Assembly: GCF_029203305.1 (NCBI RefSeq)
Contig: NC_089467.1
Coordinates: forward strand, 1-64,000
DNA from: Yamadazyma tenuis
Lineage: Eukaryota > Ascomycota > Pichiomycetes > Serinales > Debaryomycetaceae
DNA length: 64,000 bases
Reading direction: 5' to 3'
The notes below the pieces were generated by a model, which searched no databases, was not told where the DNA came from, and saw only the letters and a list, made by a program, of their open reading frames with translations. The position numbers were made by a program, and so were the translations under genes. This document shows positions 1 to 9,818 of the stretch, in pieces; within the stretch, counting starts at the first letter, position 1; each line of letters begins with the position of its first letter.

Positions 1-2469
1 TCCCATACAACCCACCGAAGTTCTGACCCATACACCCACCGAAGTTCTGACCCATACACCCACCGAAGTTCTGACCCATACACCCCACCGAAGTTCTGAC
101 CCATACACCCACCGAAGTTCTGACCCATACACCCACCGAAGTTCTGACCCATACACCCACCGAAGTTCTGACCCATACACCCACCGAAGTTCTGACCCAT
201 ACACCCACCGAAGTTCTGACCCATACACCCACCGAAGTTCTGACCCATACACCCACCGAAGTTCTGACCCATACACCCACCGAAGTTCTGACCCATACAC
301 CCACCGAAGTTCTGACCCATACACCCACCGAAGTTCTGACCCATACACCCACCGAAGTTCTGACCCATACACCCACCGAAGTTCTGACCCATACACCCAC
401 CGAAGTTCTGACCCATACACCCACCGAAGTTCTGACCCATACACCCACCGAAGTTCTGACCCATACACCCACCGAAGTTCTGACCCATACACCCACCGAA
501 GTTCTGACCCATACACCCACCGAAGTTCTGACCCATACACCCACCGAAGTTCTGACCCATACACCCACCGAAGTTCTGACCCATACACCCACCGAAGTTC
601 TGACCCATACACCCACCGAAGTTCTGACCCATTACACCCACCGAAGTTCTGACCCATACACCCACCGAAGTTCTGACCCATACACCCACCGAAGTTCTGA
701 CCCATACACCCACCGAAGTTCTGACCCATACACCCACCGAAGTTCTGACCCATACACCCACCGAAGTTCTGACCCATACACCCACCGAAGTTCTGACCCA
801 TACACCCACCGAAGTTCTGACCCATACACCCACCGAAGTTCTGACCCATACACCCACCGAAGTTCTGACCCATACACCCACCGAAGTTCTGACCCATACA
901 CCCACCGAAGTTCTGACCCATACACCCACCGAAGTTCTGACCCATACACCCACCGAAGTTCTGACCCATACACCCACCGAAGTTCTGACCCATACACCCA
1001 CCGAAGTTCTGACCCATACACCCACCGAAGTTCTGACCCATACACCCACCGAAGTTCTGACCCATACACCCACCGAAGTTCTGACCCATACACCCACCGA
1101 AGTTCTGACCCATACACCCACCGAAGTTCTGACCCATACACCCACCGAAGTTCTGACCCATACACCCACCGAAGTTCTGACCCATACACCCACCGAAGTT
1201 CTGACCCATACACCCACCGAAGTTCTGACCCATACACCCACCGAAGTTCTGACCCATACACCCACCGAAGTTCTGACCCATACACCCACCGAAGTTCTGA
1301 CCCATACACCCACCGAAGTTCTGACCCATACACCCACCGAAGTTCTGACCCATACACCCACCGAAGTTCTGACCCATACACCCACCGAAGTTCTGACCCA
1401 TACACCCACCGAAGTTCTGACCCATACACCCACCGAAGTTCTGACCCATACACCCACCGAAGTTCTGACCCATACACCCACCGAAGTTCTGACCCATACA
1501 CCCACCGAAGTTCTGACCCATACACCCACCGAAGTTCTGACCCATACACCCACCGAAGTTCTGACCCATACACCCACCGAAGTTCTGACCCATACACCCA
1601 CCGAAGTTCTGACCCATACACCCACCGAAGTTCTGACCCATACACCCACCGAAGTTCTGACCCATACACCCACCGAAGTTCTGACCCATACACCCACCGA
1701 AGTTCTGACCCATACACCCACCGAAGTTCTGACCCATACACCCACCGAAGTTCTGACCCATACACCCACCGAAGTTCTGACCCATACACCCACCGAAGTT
1801 CTGACCCATACACCCACCGAAGTTCTGACCCATACACCCACCGAAGTTCTGACCCATACACCCACCGAAGTTCTGACCCATACACCCACCGAAGTTCTGA
1901 CCCATACACCCACCGAAGTTCTGACCCATACACCCACCGAAGTTCTGACCCATACACCCACCGAAGTTCTGACCCATACACCCACCGAAGTTCTGACCCA
2001 TACACCCACCGAAGTTCTGACCCATACACCCACCGAAGTTCTGACCCATACACCCACCGAAGTTCTGACCCATACACCCACCGAAGTTCTGACCCATACA
2101 CCCACCGAAGTTCTGACCCATACACCCACCGAAGTTCTGACCCATACACCCACCGAAGTTCTGACCCATACACCCACCGAAGTTCTGACCCATACACCCA
2201 CCGAAGTTCTGACCCATACACCCACCGAAGTTCTGACCCATACACCCACCGAAGTTCTGACCCATACACCCACCGAAGTTCTGACCCATACACCCACCGA
2301 AGTTCTGACCCATACACCCACCGAAGTTCTGACCCATACACCCACCGAAGTTCTGACCCATACACCCACCGAAGTTCTGACCCATACACCCACCGAAGTT
2401 CTGACCCATACACCCACCGAAGTTCTGACCCATACACCCACCGAAGTTCTGACCCATACACCCACCGAA
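1..2469. repeat. Telomeric repeat array, 24-bp unit, about 103 copies
   Basis: Tandem 24-bp units read ACCCATACACCC followed by ACCGAAGTTCTG on the plus strand. The array runs from base 1 and ends at about 2469, where the last copy decays into unique sequence. With the C-rich strand 5' at the left it has the polarity of a left chromosome end. Units are identical apart from three single-base insertions: an extra a near 10, an extra c near 80-84 and an extra t near 632. Long-unit telomeres of 16-27 bp are known in Candida-type yeasts. The complementary strand contains GGTGTATGGGT, close to the GGTGTAYGGRT core shared by such telomeres. An apparent long ORF (632-2461, minus) is only the 24-bp period read as an 8-residue repeat and is not a gene. 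Confidence 0.96.
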
Positions 2470-3396
2470 ATTCATTGGAAGGGGGGATCGCCTAAAATTA
2501 CCTTGTCTTATAGATAAAGTACCTCCACCCCTTCCACGTGCAGAAAATAGGGACAACTAAGGACGTACATATATTTTCTCGTCCTGCATATTCTTGACAA
2601 CATTACCTCAATTGGAATATCTCCGGTAGATCTTGTAGCTCCGAGTGATCACATAAAAATCTGATGGAAGCCAAAGAGAAATATGCGCATAAATATGACT
2701 GCACATAAGGAAGGCAGGCGGGCAAACCTGTTTTAGAACCATACCCTTTGGAAGTTGCTGCATGCAAGTCTTATACGCAGAATACCAAGGGCGAGAATGT
2801 GCACCCATCTTCTGAGTGATAGAGTTTACTTATCTTTAATTAACTAATTTGAAATCTTTTAAGAAATTTCTCTTCAATTTGTAAATTCTACCTATTGTAT
2901 TCAAATGGTCTTAAATAAACATATGCTAGAAATTCTTCAATACATTCCGATAAATACCCAAAATATGATACAACAATACTTGGCCTGGCAGGGACAACAA
3001 TGAACCAACCTTAACCGCAAACCGCAGCTTGAGTATCAAACGTTCATTGATTGCCTTGGTACTATTCCAGTTCGTGTGCGGATAAAATAGATATCAAGAA
3101 TTGAATCTCGCACGTAAGAGGATTTTCGCTCCCTGCCAAATAATCGGCACCTCGATACCACCTCAAGTCCATTGTGATAGGGTTTGTGCTGGTAAAAACT
3201 CTGCTTCTTACATACGTAATCTTTAAGTAGTAGGTGTTAAGGTTAACCTTCAACTTCATGGAGGGGAAAGTATATTAATACTGTATCAAGTATTAGTAAG
3301 CGAAAGAACTAGACAAAGAGAAATTATAATAACCAAACATTCATAAACAATCACGTTTTTCATGTACAAATCACACCCTGGTTCCATTGAATTGAT
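2470..3396. other. Subtelomeric non-coding stretch
   Basis: This is unique sequence between the telomeric array and the first gene. It includes one CACGTG E-box at about 2537-2542. Only short open frames occur (65-66 codons, minus strand) and I cannot support them as genes. I see no X/Y'-like element, transposon or tandem repeat here. Confidence 0.6.
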
Positions 3397-5733
3397 TCAA
3401 AATGATATCCACAAAAGGGCGGATAACACAGCCAAGAATGTGTATGTGTTTTTTGAACCCATGGCCTCATAAGTGGAGACTTCTTTTGGTGAGGATTCTG
3501 AGCCATTACCAGCTGAAGCCACTTCAGCAGCCGCTCCAGAACCACTACCTTTAGCACCAGTTGGAGCAACGGCTTCAGTAGGGTTAGCAGTCACGGCAGC
3601 AGCGACAGTGAACGTAGTATAGACTGTGACTGTAGCGTCTCCAGAAGCATTTGTGCATGGCTCTGTAACCACAACACTGGACACCAAAGAGTGTGGGATG
3701 TTACATACAACGGTCTTCTTACCATCATCACCAGTTGTTGTAGTAGTGGAAGGTTCCTTGCAAGTGCATGGCAAAATAATGGTGGTAACATCCTTTTCTG
3801 TGACAACAGGTTCTGGAGTTTCAACCACAACAATTGGTTGACCATTTGTGTCTGTGGTAGTGTAAGTGGATGTGAAGGATCCGGTCCATGGGATAGTAGT
3901 ATGTACTTCAGGAGTTTCAACCACAACAATTGGTTGACCATCTGTGCCTGTGGTAGTGTACGTCGAGGTGAAGGTTCCGGTCCAAGGGATAGTGGTGTGT
4001 CCTTCTGGAGTTTCAACCACAACAGTTACGTCACCATCTGGACCTGTGGTAGTGTAAGTTGAGGTGAAAGAGCCAGTCCAATGAGTGGAAGTGGTGAAGA
4101 CACTAGCTGGAGTTTCCTTGACAATAGTTGGGTTACCATCGGGTCCAGTTGTAGTGTAAAAGGATGTGGTAGAGCCAGTCCATGGAGTGGTGACAGTTGG
4201 GACAGGAGTTTCCTTGACAATAGTTGGGTTACCATCGGGTCCAGTTGTAGTGTAAAAGGATGTGGTAGAGCCAGTCCATGGAGTGGTGACAGTTGGGACA
4301 GGAGTTTCCTTGACAATAGTTGGGTTACCATCGGGTCCAGTTGTAGTGTAAAAGGATGTGGTAGAGCCAGTCCATGGAGTGGTGACAGTGACAACACTTT
4401 CTGAAGATGGTACTTGACTAGAAGGAGAAGCAATGCTAGAAGATGGAACTGTAGACGAAGGAGTACTCGAAGATGGTATTGGAGTAGTTGAGTTTGTCCA
4501 GTGGAAGGACAGGCTTGATAACGAAGTGCTGGTAAGTGGTGTACTTGATGGCGTGGGAGTGGATGTTATTATAACGACAGTCTTAGGATCACTTGGATCG
4601 GAAGGAGTTAGAGTATAGGTTGTATCAATAGATCCATAACTAGTCGTTGTAGTTGTTGATTCAGGAGTCTTGATGTCCACAGTTACGGGATCACTTGGGT
4701 TGGATGGGTAGATGGTAGTAGTGGTAGTATCTGTGCCTGTCCATGGTTCAGTAGTGGTCGTTGTAGTTTCAGGAGACAAGATGACAAAGGTAATAGGATC
4801 ATTTGGGTTGGGTGGATAGATGATACTAGTGGAAAGTTCTGTGCCTGTCCACACCTCAGTAGTGGTTGTCCTTGATTCTGGAGTCTTGATGTCAACAGTT
4901 ACGGTATCATTTAGGTTGGATGGATAGATGGTAGTAGTGGTAGTATCTGTGCCTGTCCATGGTTCAGTAATGGTCGTTGTGGATTCTGGTACTACAATAG
5001 TAACAAATACATTACCATCAGAGGCAGTTTCTGTGAATGTCTCAGTATCTGTTCCAGTCCAAATATTAGTGGTGGTGGTGGTTGTACATAATTCCAGTTC
5101 CGTGTCATTGATGGAATACCAAGGTAGGTCGGTTGTATGACTGTTACCGTCAGGATATGTAGCGGTTAGTTCAAAAGTACCTGCAGTAGGTCCTGCTTGG
5201 TAGTAAATAAGCTTCACTGGGTAATAGTCACCAGCAACTAGATAAACAGTTGTAGCGGTAGTTTCAAGTTCACCAGTAGTTGAACTTAACAGAGCATAAA
5301 CGGACCCATTTACCTGGAGATTGCTGGGGCTTGAACAACAATTAAGGGTCTCTGTAACTCCACCAAAGGCAAAGGATGCTTGATTATCAGCAAGGGTAAT
5401 TTGGAAAGTGTAAGTGCCAGTTTCAGGGGCAAGAAAATACCCAGAGAGCCTCAAAGCAAAATAATCGACCGGTGTTTGGCGGCCATATACATCCCCATAG
5501 TCGCCTTCCAGTATTCCTGTGAAATCAAAATCAATATTTGAGACTCCATATTTTGTATAGTCAGGAGTCATGGCATCTATTGTGCTCAAATAATCAGAGG
5601 AAAAGTTGTAATGCTCAACGTCGTCAAAGTAATCAACAGCAAGGCCACTTTCAGTCGATGGAGGAGAGCATCCTGATATCCCAAGAACGACTGGGGTGAC
5701 AAAAGCCAAGAATGTTATGGACTTTAAAATCAT
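3397..5733 (-). CDS. GPI-anchored GLEYA/PA14 adhesin with flocculin repeats
   Basis: Predicted cell-wall adhesin of 778 aa. Residues 1-18 form a hydrophobic signal peptide. Residues about 30-210 resemble the GLEYA/PA14 lectin fold of Flo and Epa adhesins (segments SGYFLAPETGTYTF and YPVKLIYYQAGPTAGTFEL). Residues about 215-690 are Thr/Ser-rich repeats built on PWTG, STYTTTG-DG and VVETPE, the flocculin-repeat pattern, rich in O-glycosylation sites. The C-terminus is a Gly/Ser/Ala stretch plus a hydrophobic tail (FLAVLSALLWISF), as in GPI-anchored wall proteins. Three 96-bp units at 4109-4396 are almost identical. At the spot where Flo/Epa lectins carry a calcium-binding Asp-Asp pair this protein reads D116-N117. 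It lies about 930 bp from the telomere, a usual site for adhesin genes, and a TATAAA box lies about 40 bp upstream of the start. The ligand is unknown. Confidence 0.9.
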   Translation of the reverse strand: MILKSITFLAFVTPVVLGISGCSPPSTESGLAVDYFDDVEHYNFSSDYLSTIDAMTPDYTKYGVSNIDFDFTGILEGDYGDVYGRQTPVDYFALRLSGYFLAPETGTYTFQITLADNQASFAFGGVTETLNCCSSPSNLQVNGSVYALLSSTTGELETTATTVYLVAGDYYPVKLIYYQAGPTAGTFELTATYPDGNSHTTDLPWYSINDTELELCTTTTTTNIWTGTDTETFTETASDGNVFVTIVVPESTTTITEPWTGTDTTTTTIYPSNLNDTVTVDIKTPESRTTTTEVWTGTELSTSIIYPPNPNDPITFVILSPETTTTTTEPWTGTDTTTTTIYPSNPSDPVTVDIKTPESTTTTTSYGSIDTTYTLTPSDPSDPKTVVIITSTPTPSSTPLTSTSLSSLSFHWTNSTTPIPSSSTPSSTVPSSSIASPSSQVPSSESVVTVTTPWTGSTTSFYTTTGPDGNPTIVKETPVPTVTTPWTGSTTSFYTTTGPDGNPTIVKETPVPTVTTPWTGSTTSFYTTTGPDGNPTIVKETPASVFTTSTHWTGSFTSTYTTTGPDGDVTVVVETPEGHTTIPWTGTFTSTYTTTGTDGQPIVVVETPEVHTTIPWTGSFTSTYTTTDTNGQPIVVVETPEPVVTEKDVTTIILPCTCKEPSTTTTTGDDGKKTVVCNIPHSLVSSVVVTEPCTNASGDATVTVYTTFTVAAAVTANPTEAVAPTGAKGSGSGAAAEVASAGNGSESSPKEVSTYEAMGSKNTYTFLAVLSALLWISF
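4109..4396 (-). repeat. Three 96-bp intragenic repeats in the adhesin
   Basis: The motif ggagtttccttgacaatag recurs at 4109, 4205 and 4301, exactly 96 bp apart. Each unit encodes 32 residues of flocculin repeat and the units are virtually identical. Neighbouring repeats in the same gene are much more diverged, so these three look like a recent tandem expansion or homogenisation. Confidence 0.9.
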
Positions 5734-5771
5734 CTTACGTTTTTTGGCAAAATGTAGAATTAAAAGCCATT

Positions 5772-5783
5772 TTATATGCCTAA
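5772..5783 (-). promoter_or_regulatory. TATA box of the adhesin gene
   Basis: Read on the minus strand, a CATATAAAATGG stretch lies about 40-50 bp before the adhesin ATG (complement of 5731-5733). It is the only strong TATA-like element close to that start. Confidence 0.4.
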
Positions 5784-7094
5784 GTTGAAATTCTTATATT
5801 TAGCAACAACTTTTAGTGTCTCATTAATGCTACTTAACTAGGCAGTTCTATAAGAGGAACGTTCAAGTATCCTCGATGTGCCTTTTGGGAACATCATAAT
5901 TAGCAAAAAGGGGTTCAAAAAAAACACTTTTTCGGGGAGATCACAAAAAAACCGTGAAATTAACAGTAGAAGATGTAATTAATGATAGAAAGTTTATTCA
6001 GATGTTTAAAAATCAGGATTACGCAAATTATTGGAAAGCTTTCTGGAATTACCTTTCTTCTTAGCAGCATTTCTAAAAAGCGTAGTCTTTTACTTTGGAA
6101 AATATGCTGAATAAAACCTTATTAATGAGGTAAAACTGGGACAGTCCTCGAATAGTAGAGAAGTTAACCTAGGGGAGACGGGGTTTACTACAAAGAGTGG
6201 CTTGTTTTTCTTCTTATTAGATGCCTAACCAAAAATGGCCATCACCTTTGAAATTTGGGTTTAAGGGGAAATTTAAGGTTGAGGCCAGACTTTTCCGTGA
6301 TTACACGGAAGTAGTTGTCTACCCAATGTAGTAACTTTCTCTTCTTCCAAGGTATGTTAAAGGATTAACATTCTCCAATAGTATGGGGAATTTGCCTTAT
6401 TCCCACCTAAAGTGTGCATTAACCGTGAAGGGTGATAAATAAATGCCGCAGAGCCTGGAAATACAACCCAAAACGTCCACAGAATTCTGTTTGAACCACA
6501 GTGGGTTTAATAGATAATCAGCTCACTGAACCATTTAGGCAATTGGACAATGGAAATTGTTGGCCGCCCGAAGATCGTCTTCGCCTGATAACCACAGTGC
6601 TGAATTAAGATGATTTTCAGTCTATTGTTAACGAGAAAAATATTCTAGCATATGAAGCCCCTTTCATTCTTTAAGGGGTAATTATTGGTGATTTACTACT
6701 CTTGAATGGCAACCTTTCACAGATAGTGTCATGTACTCACCTATTAGCCTCATTGGGAATCTTTTGAGCTGGTCCCAAGAACTCAAACAGGTAATATCAT
6801 CATGTTCAATTAACATCGTTTCTCGTATCTGCATATCTGACTTCCAAACGCTAATGAGATTTTATGGTGATGACACTCCTTATCTGCAAAGTCTGACGGA
6901 AAAACAGGGTCCAGAAGACCCCTTTCGTCACATTGCATTCCCCTTTCCCAACACATCCCAATTGCCTCTTACCGCTCCACTCACAGTTACACCTGACACG
7001 TATATAGCTCAAAGTGATTATGCTCCTTATTTATAAATGGTCTCCCGGGATTTTGTCAACACTTATCAAGAGATAGAGTAATTTGTCTCACATT
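5784..7094. other. Long divergent spacer between adhesin and mannosyltransferase
   Basis: About 1.3 kb without a supportable gene. It should hold the promoters of both divergent genes. A T/A-rich TATA-type stretch (tatttataaatgg) ends about 55 bp before the mannosyltransferase ATG. A 101-codon frame at 6731-7036 overlaps that promoter and has no recognisable domain. Short open runs in one plus-strand frame (5900-6061, 6221-6328, 6335-6439) look coding-like but are not longer than chance allows. Confidence 0.5.
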
Positions 7095-9422
7095 ATGGGG
7101 AAATTATTCAATATTAGTCACAATCGAAAACCGGTTTTCTACGGATTCATCGTCTTTTGGATAGTTTCAGCTGGTATCTGGATCTATGACTACACTTTGA
7201 ATAATTCTAGTGAGTCGGACACGTCCATTTACCACCTGGATCTGACTCCAAATGCAATGTTGTCTAGTCCTCTGAGGGTCAACAAAATCGATGTGTTTGA
7301 AGATTGTGCAATCAAGAAGTTAGTACAAACGTTGGGAATCGAGGATACCAGGAGTATTGATAGCCATTCGAGTGTGTATGACCAAATGTTGGAGAAGCAT
7401 GCATTATCAGACATTCTAACAAACCTCGATTTCACTGAGAGATGCAACTTGTACTTTAAGAACCTATTTGTGCGAGACCACAACTGGTTTGTGGATCCCA
7501 ATGAAGACTTCCCTCTTGAACATCGTGATACATTTGACTTACAGCTGTTTGAAAAAGAGAATTCCAAAAAAATAAGGTACAAATATGCCCAAATGTCAAA
7601 CTTAGAATACGACAAGATCAATTTCGACGACGAGAAAGTCCGCAAAGACGTGAAACGACTTGCTGAAGAAGAGTTCAATGAGTTCTGGAAACGAACCATG
7701 AAGACAGAACAGAAGATTGTAGACTACTTGTCCCATTTACGGATTTTCAACAAGTGCTATGTCACCAGTGATAATAGGTACATCATGAACAAAGCCAATG
7801 AATTGATAGAAAAAGTGGCTGACAACATAGATCACACTGAGTTCAAGGCCGACGATGATGAACTGTTAATCAACGATCTGGGTTCCAAATCCTGTAGTGA
7901 GTTGGAAAGCAGAATCTATAAATGGGTGTCTCATTCTTATCCTATTTATGAACGGTGGACTGGTGAAATATTTCTATCTCCTCCAGATCTAGGTGAATTT
8001 GTTCATTATCCTGAGGTGTTCAAGGCCACAAACTCCAAGTTCAAGGGGTCCACCAAGGACTTCTCCAAATCCACCTTCGCTGAGAATGGGCCATGCTTCT
8101 TCAACAAATTCAAAAATCTGTTGAATGGAAAGGGTATTGTACTATCGATCGGAGACAAACATGTTGATGATACTGTGAGATTCATTCACCTATTAAGAGC
8201 GTTGAGCAACCACTATCCAATCCAAATCGTCTACTATGACTCGCTCAGTGATGAGACCAAAGCAAGAATAGTCGCCGCTGCTAGAGACAAAATGATAGAT
8301 TTACCAGAAAGCTTCCACAAAGTTTCCAAGCATTTCCCTTCCGACTACTTCCATATCAAAGACGGTGGAATGCCAAAGCAAGAAGTGTGGTTTGTAAAGA
8401 CGTACAACACCATTCACGACAACTTCAAAGAAAAGTTCAAGATGTTTGCCAATAAGTTCCTAGCAACGTTGTTCAATTCATTTGAGGAATTCATTTTAGT
8501 TGATGCTGATACAGTGTTGTTGCAGAATCCATCCGAGTTTTTCAACTTGAAGGACTACAAAACCACCGGGGCCTACTTCTTCAAGGATAGAACTGCTCGT
8601 GCATTCAGGCCACCAGGTGATACTAAATTCTTTCAGAAGATAACCCCTTCAATTTTAGACAACTTGATGTTTGATATTCCCATCATCACCCAGAAGACTC
8701 TTGGATTAGAGTTCTTTGATGGAATGAGCCATTTCATGGAAAGTGGAGTGGTGTTGATCAATAGACACTTACACTTCAACTCCATCTTAACAATGCTCCA
8801 ATTGAACTTCTTCAAACCTGTTACCTCCAGAGTCCATGGAGACAAAGAGATATTCTGGTTGGGATTCGCCGCCAATGGTGATGAAGACTATCACTTCAAC
8901 AAGAATTTCGCTGCATCAATCGGGACTCTTACTTCCCCGGAGGAAAGATTGACCAGCGAAGGAAACCTCAAGAAATCTCAGGAACTCTGTTCGCCACATT
9001 CAGGACACCTTGATGAAAATGGAAAGCTATTGTGGTTTAACTCGGGTTTCAAGTTCTGTGGGAAAAGCGAACTTGTTAATTTTGAAGCCGAAATCAAGAA
9101 ACACGACCATTTTAAATTCTTAAAAGATGCTGAGTCCATGCGAGAGTATTATGAAAGCTCTCTAAAACTTAGAAACGCAGTTATTCCTCCCTTCAATATA
9201 AAATCGGAAATAAGGGCAGGGAACAGTGTTGAAGAGCCAGTAGAAGGCTGGCACATGGAACGTGGATATTGCCACAGTTATTTATGGTGTGCATACTCTT
9301 CGATAGGTGGACTCACCTCTGACGGACAAGATAACACTCAAGTGGGACAAGTGTTCGAGTTCGATCAGGACTCAATAGACTTGTATTCTTACTTGGGTGA
9401 TATTTGGGTTGGGAATGAGTGA
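7095..9422 (+). CDS. Mnn1-family alpha-1,3-mannosyltransferase
   Basis: Predicted Golgi glycosyltransferase of 775 aa, about the length of Mnn1-type enzymes, which add alpha-1,3-mannose to the outer chains of N- and O-glycans. It has type II topology: a short cytosolic tail (residues 1-13), a membrane anchor at about 14-31, then a luminal stem and catalytic region. The DxD metal and nucleotide-sugar motif is D470-A-D472 in FILVDADTVLLQNP, and a downstream HGDKEIFWLG segment is typical of the family. I start at ATG 7095 because an in-frame stop lies just upstream and the longer frame opens only with a TTG codon. Its position between an adhesin and an adhesin fragment fits a role in decorating surface mannoproteins, though that link is inference. 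CTG-clade yeasts usually carry several paralogs, so no exact ortholog is named. Confidence 0.88.
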   Translation: MGKLFNISHNRKPVFYGFIVFWIVSAGIWIYDYTLNNSSESDTSIYHLDLTPNAMLSSPLRVNKIDVFEDCAIKKLVQTLGIEDTRSIDSHSSVYDQMLEKHALSDILTNLDFTERCNLYFKNLFVRDHNWFVDPNEDFPLEHRDTFDLQLFEKENSKKIRYKYAQMSNLEYDKINFDDEKVRKDVKRLAEEEFNEFWKRTMKTEQKIVDYLSHLRIFNKCYVTSDNRYIMNKANELIEKVADNIDHTEFKADDDELLINDLGSKSCSELESRIYKWVSHSYPIYERWTGEIFLSPPDLGEFVHYPEVFKATNSKFKGSTKDFSKSTFAENGPCFFNKFKNLLNGKGIVLSIGDKHVDDTVRFIHLLRALSNHYPIQIVYYDSLSDETKARIVAAARDKMIDLPESFHKVSKHFPSDYFHIKDGGMPKQEVWFVKTYNTIHDNFKEKFKMFANKFLATLFNSFEEFILVDADTVLLQNPSEFFNLKDYKTTGAYFFKDRTARAFRPPGDTKFFQKITPSILDNLMFDIPIITQKTLGLEFFDGMSHFMESGVVLINRHLHFNSILTMLQLNFFKPVTSRVHGDKEIFWLGFAANGDEDYHFNKNFAASIGTLTSPEERLTSEGNLKKSQELCSPHSGHLDENGKLLWFNSGFKFCGKSELVNFEAEIKKHDHFKFLKDAESMREYYESSLKLRNAVIPPFNIKSEIRAGNSVEEPVEGWHMERGYCHSYLWCAYSSIGGLTSDGQDNTQVGQVFEFDQDSIDLYSYLGDIWVGNE

Positions 9423-9818
9423 TTATAGTTTGATCCAACTAGTATTGAATTATTGAATTATGTCAATTATTGGAATAAATCAAAGAAATTTCTGACATAA
9501 TAAGTACAATCTCAAAATTAAATAGTGTTCATTTCGTAGATTCTGCGAATTGAAGAGAAATCCTTAGAGTATTACAAATAGTTAGATTAATGTCAGTAAA
9601 CTCTCGCACCCAGAAACTGGTTGCACAAATAAGTATAGGGAATTCTGAATAGTATGTGATTTTCAGAAAACAACCTCTAAGGCGTATTATTCAGATACGG
9701 GTTTGCCACCTGCCTTCCTTGTAGCTTCCGCATAGATTTTTAAATTATCACTGGAATTATAACAATCCCAGAGATTTTCCAGTAAGAGCATTGTTCTAGT
9801 TCAAATCCCCACTGGTAG
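9423..9818. other. Spacer upstream of the adhesin fragment
   Basis: About 400 bp of AT-rich sequence. It contains no GLEYA-domain coding segment that could supply the missing 5' half of the adhesin remnant that follows, and no other recognisable feature. Confidence 0.5.

Noticed and set aside
632..2461. 609-codon minus-strand ORF
   Set aside because: It is the 24-bp telomeric repeat read as an 8-residue repeat; the frame opens at a single-base insertion near 632 and has no unique sequence.
2608..3259. Two minus-strand ORFs of 66 and 65 codons in the subtelomere
   Set aside because: Composition is mildly coding-like but they show no domain, promoter or paralog. Length is within chance.
5900..6517. 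Decayed gene in one plus-strand frame upstream of the mannosyltransferase
   Set aside because: Several coding-like runs (5900-6061, 6221-6328, 6335-6439, 6443-6514) share one frame, but about ten stops in some 205 codons is what random DNA of this AT content gives. No family is recognisable.
6731..7036. 101-codon plus-strand ORF before the mannosyltransferase gene
   Set aside because: It overlaps the likely promoter and TATA region and has no domain.
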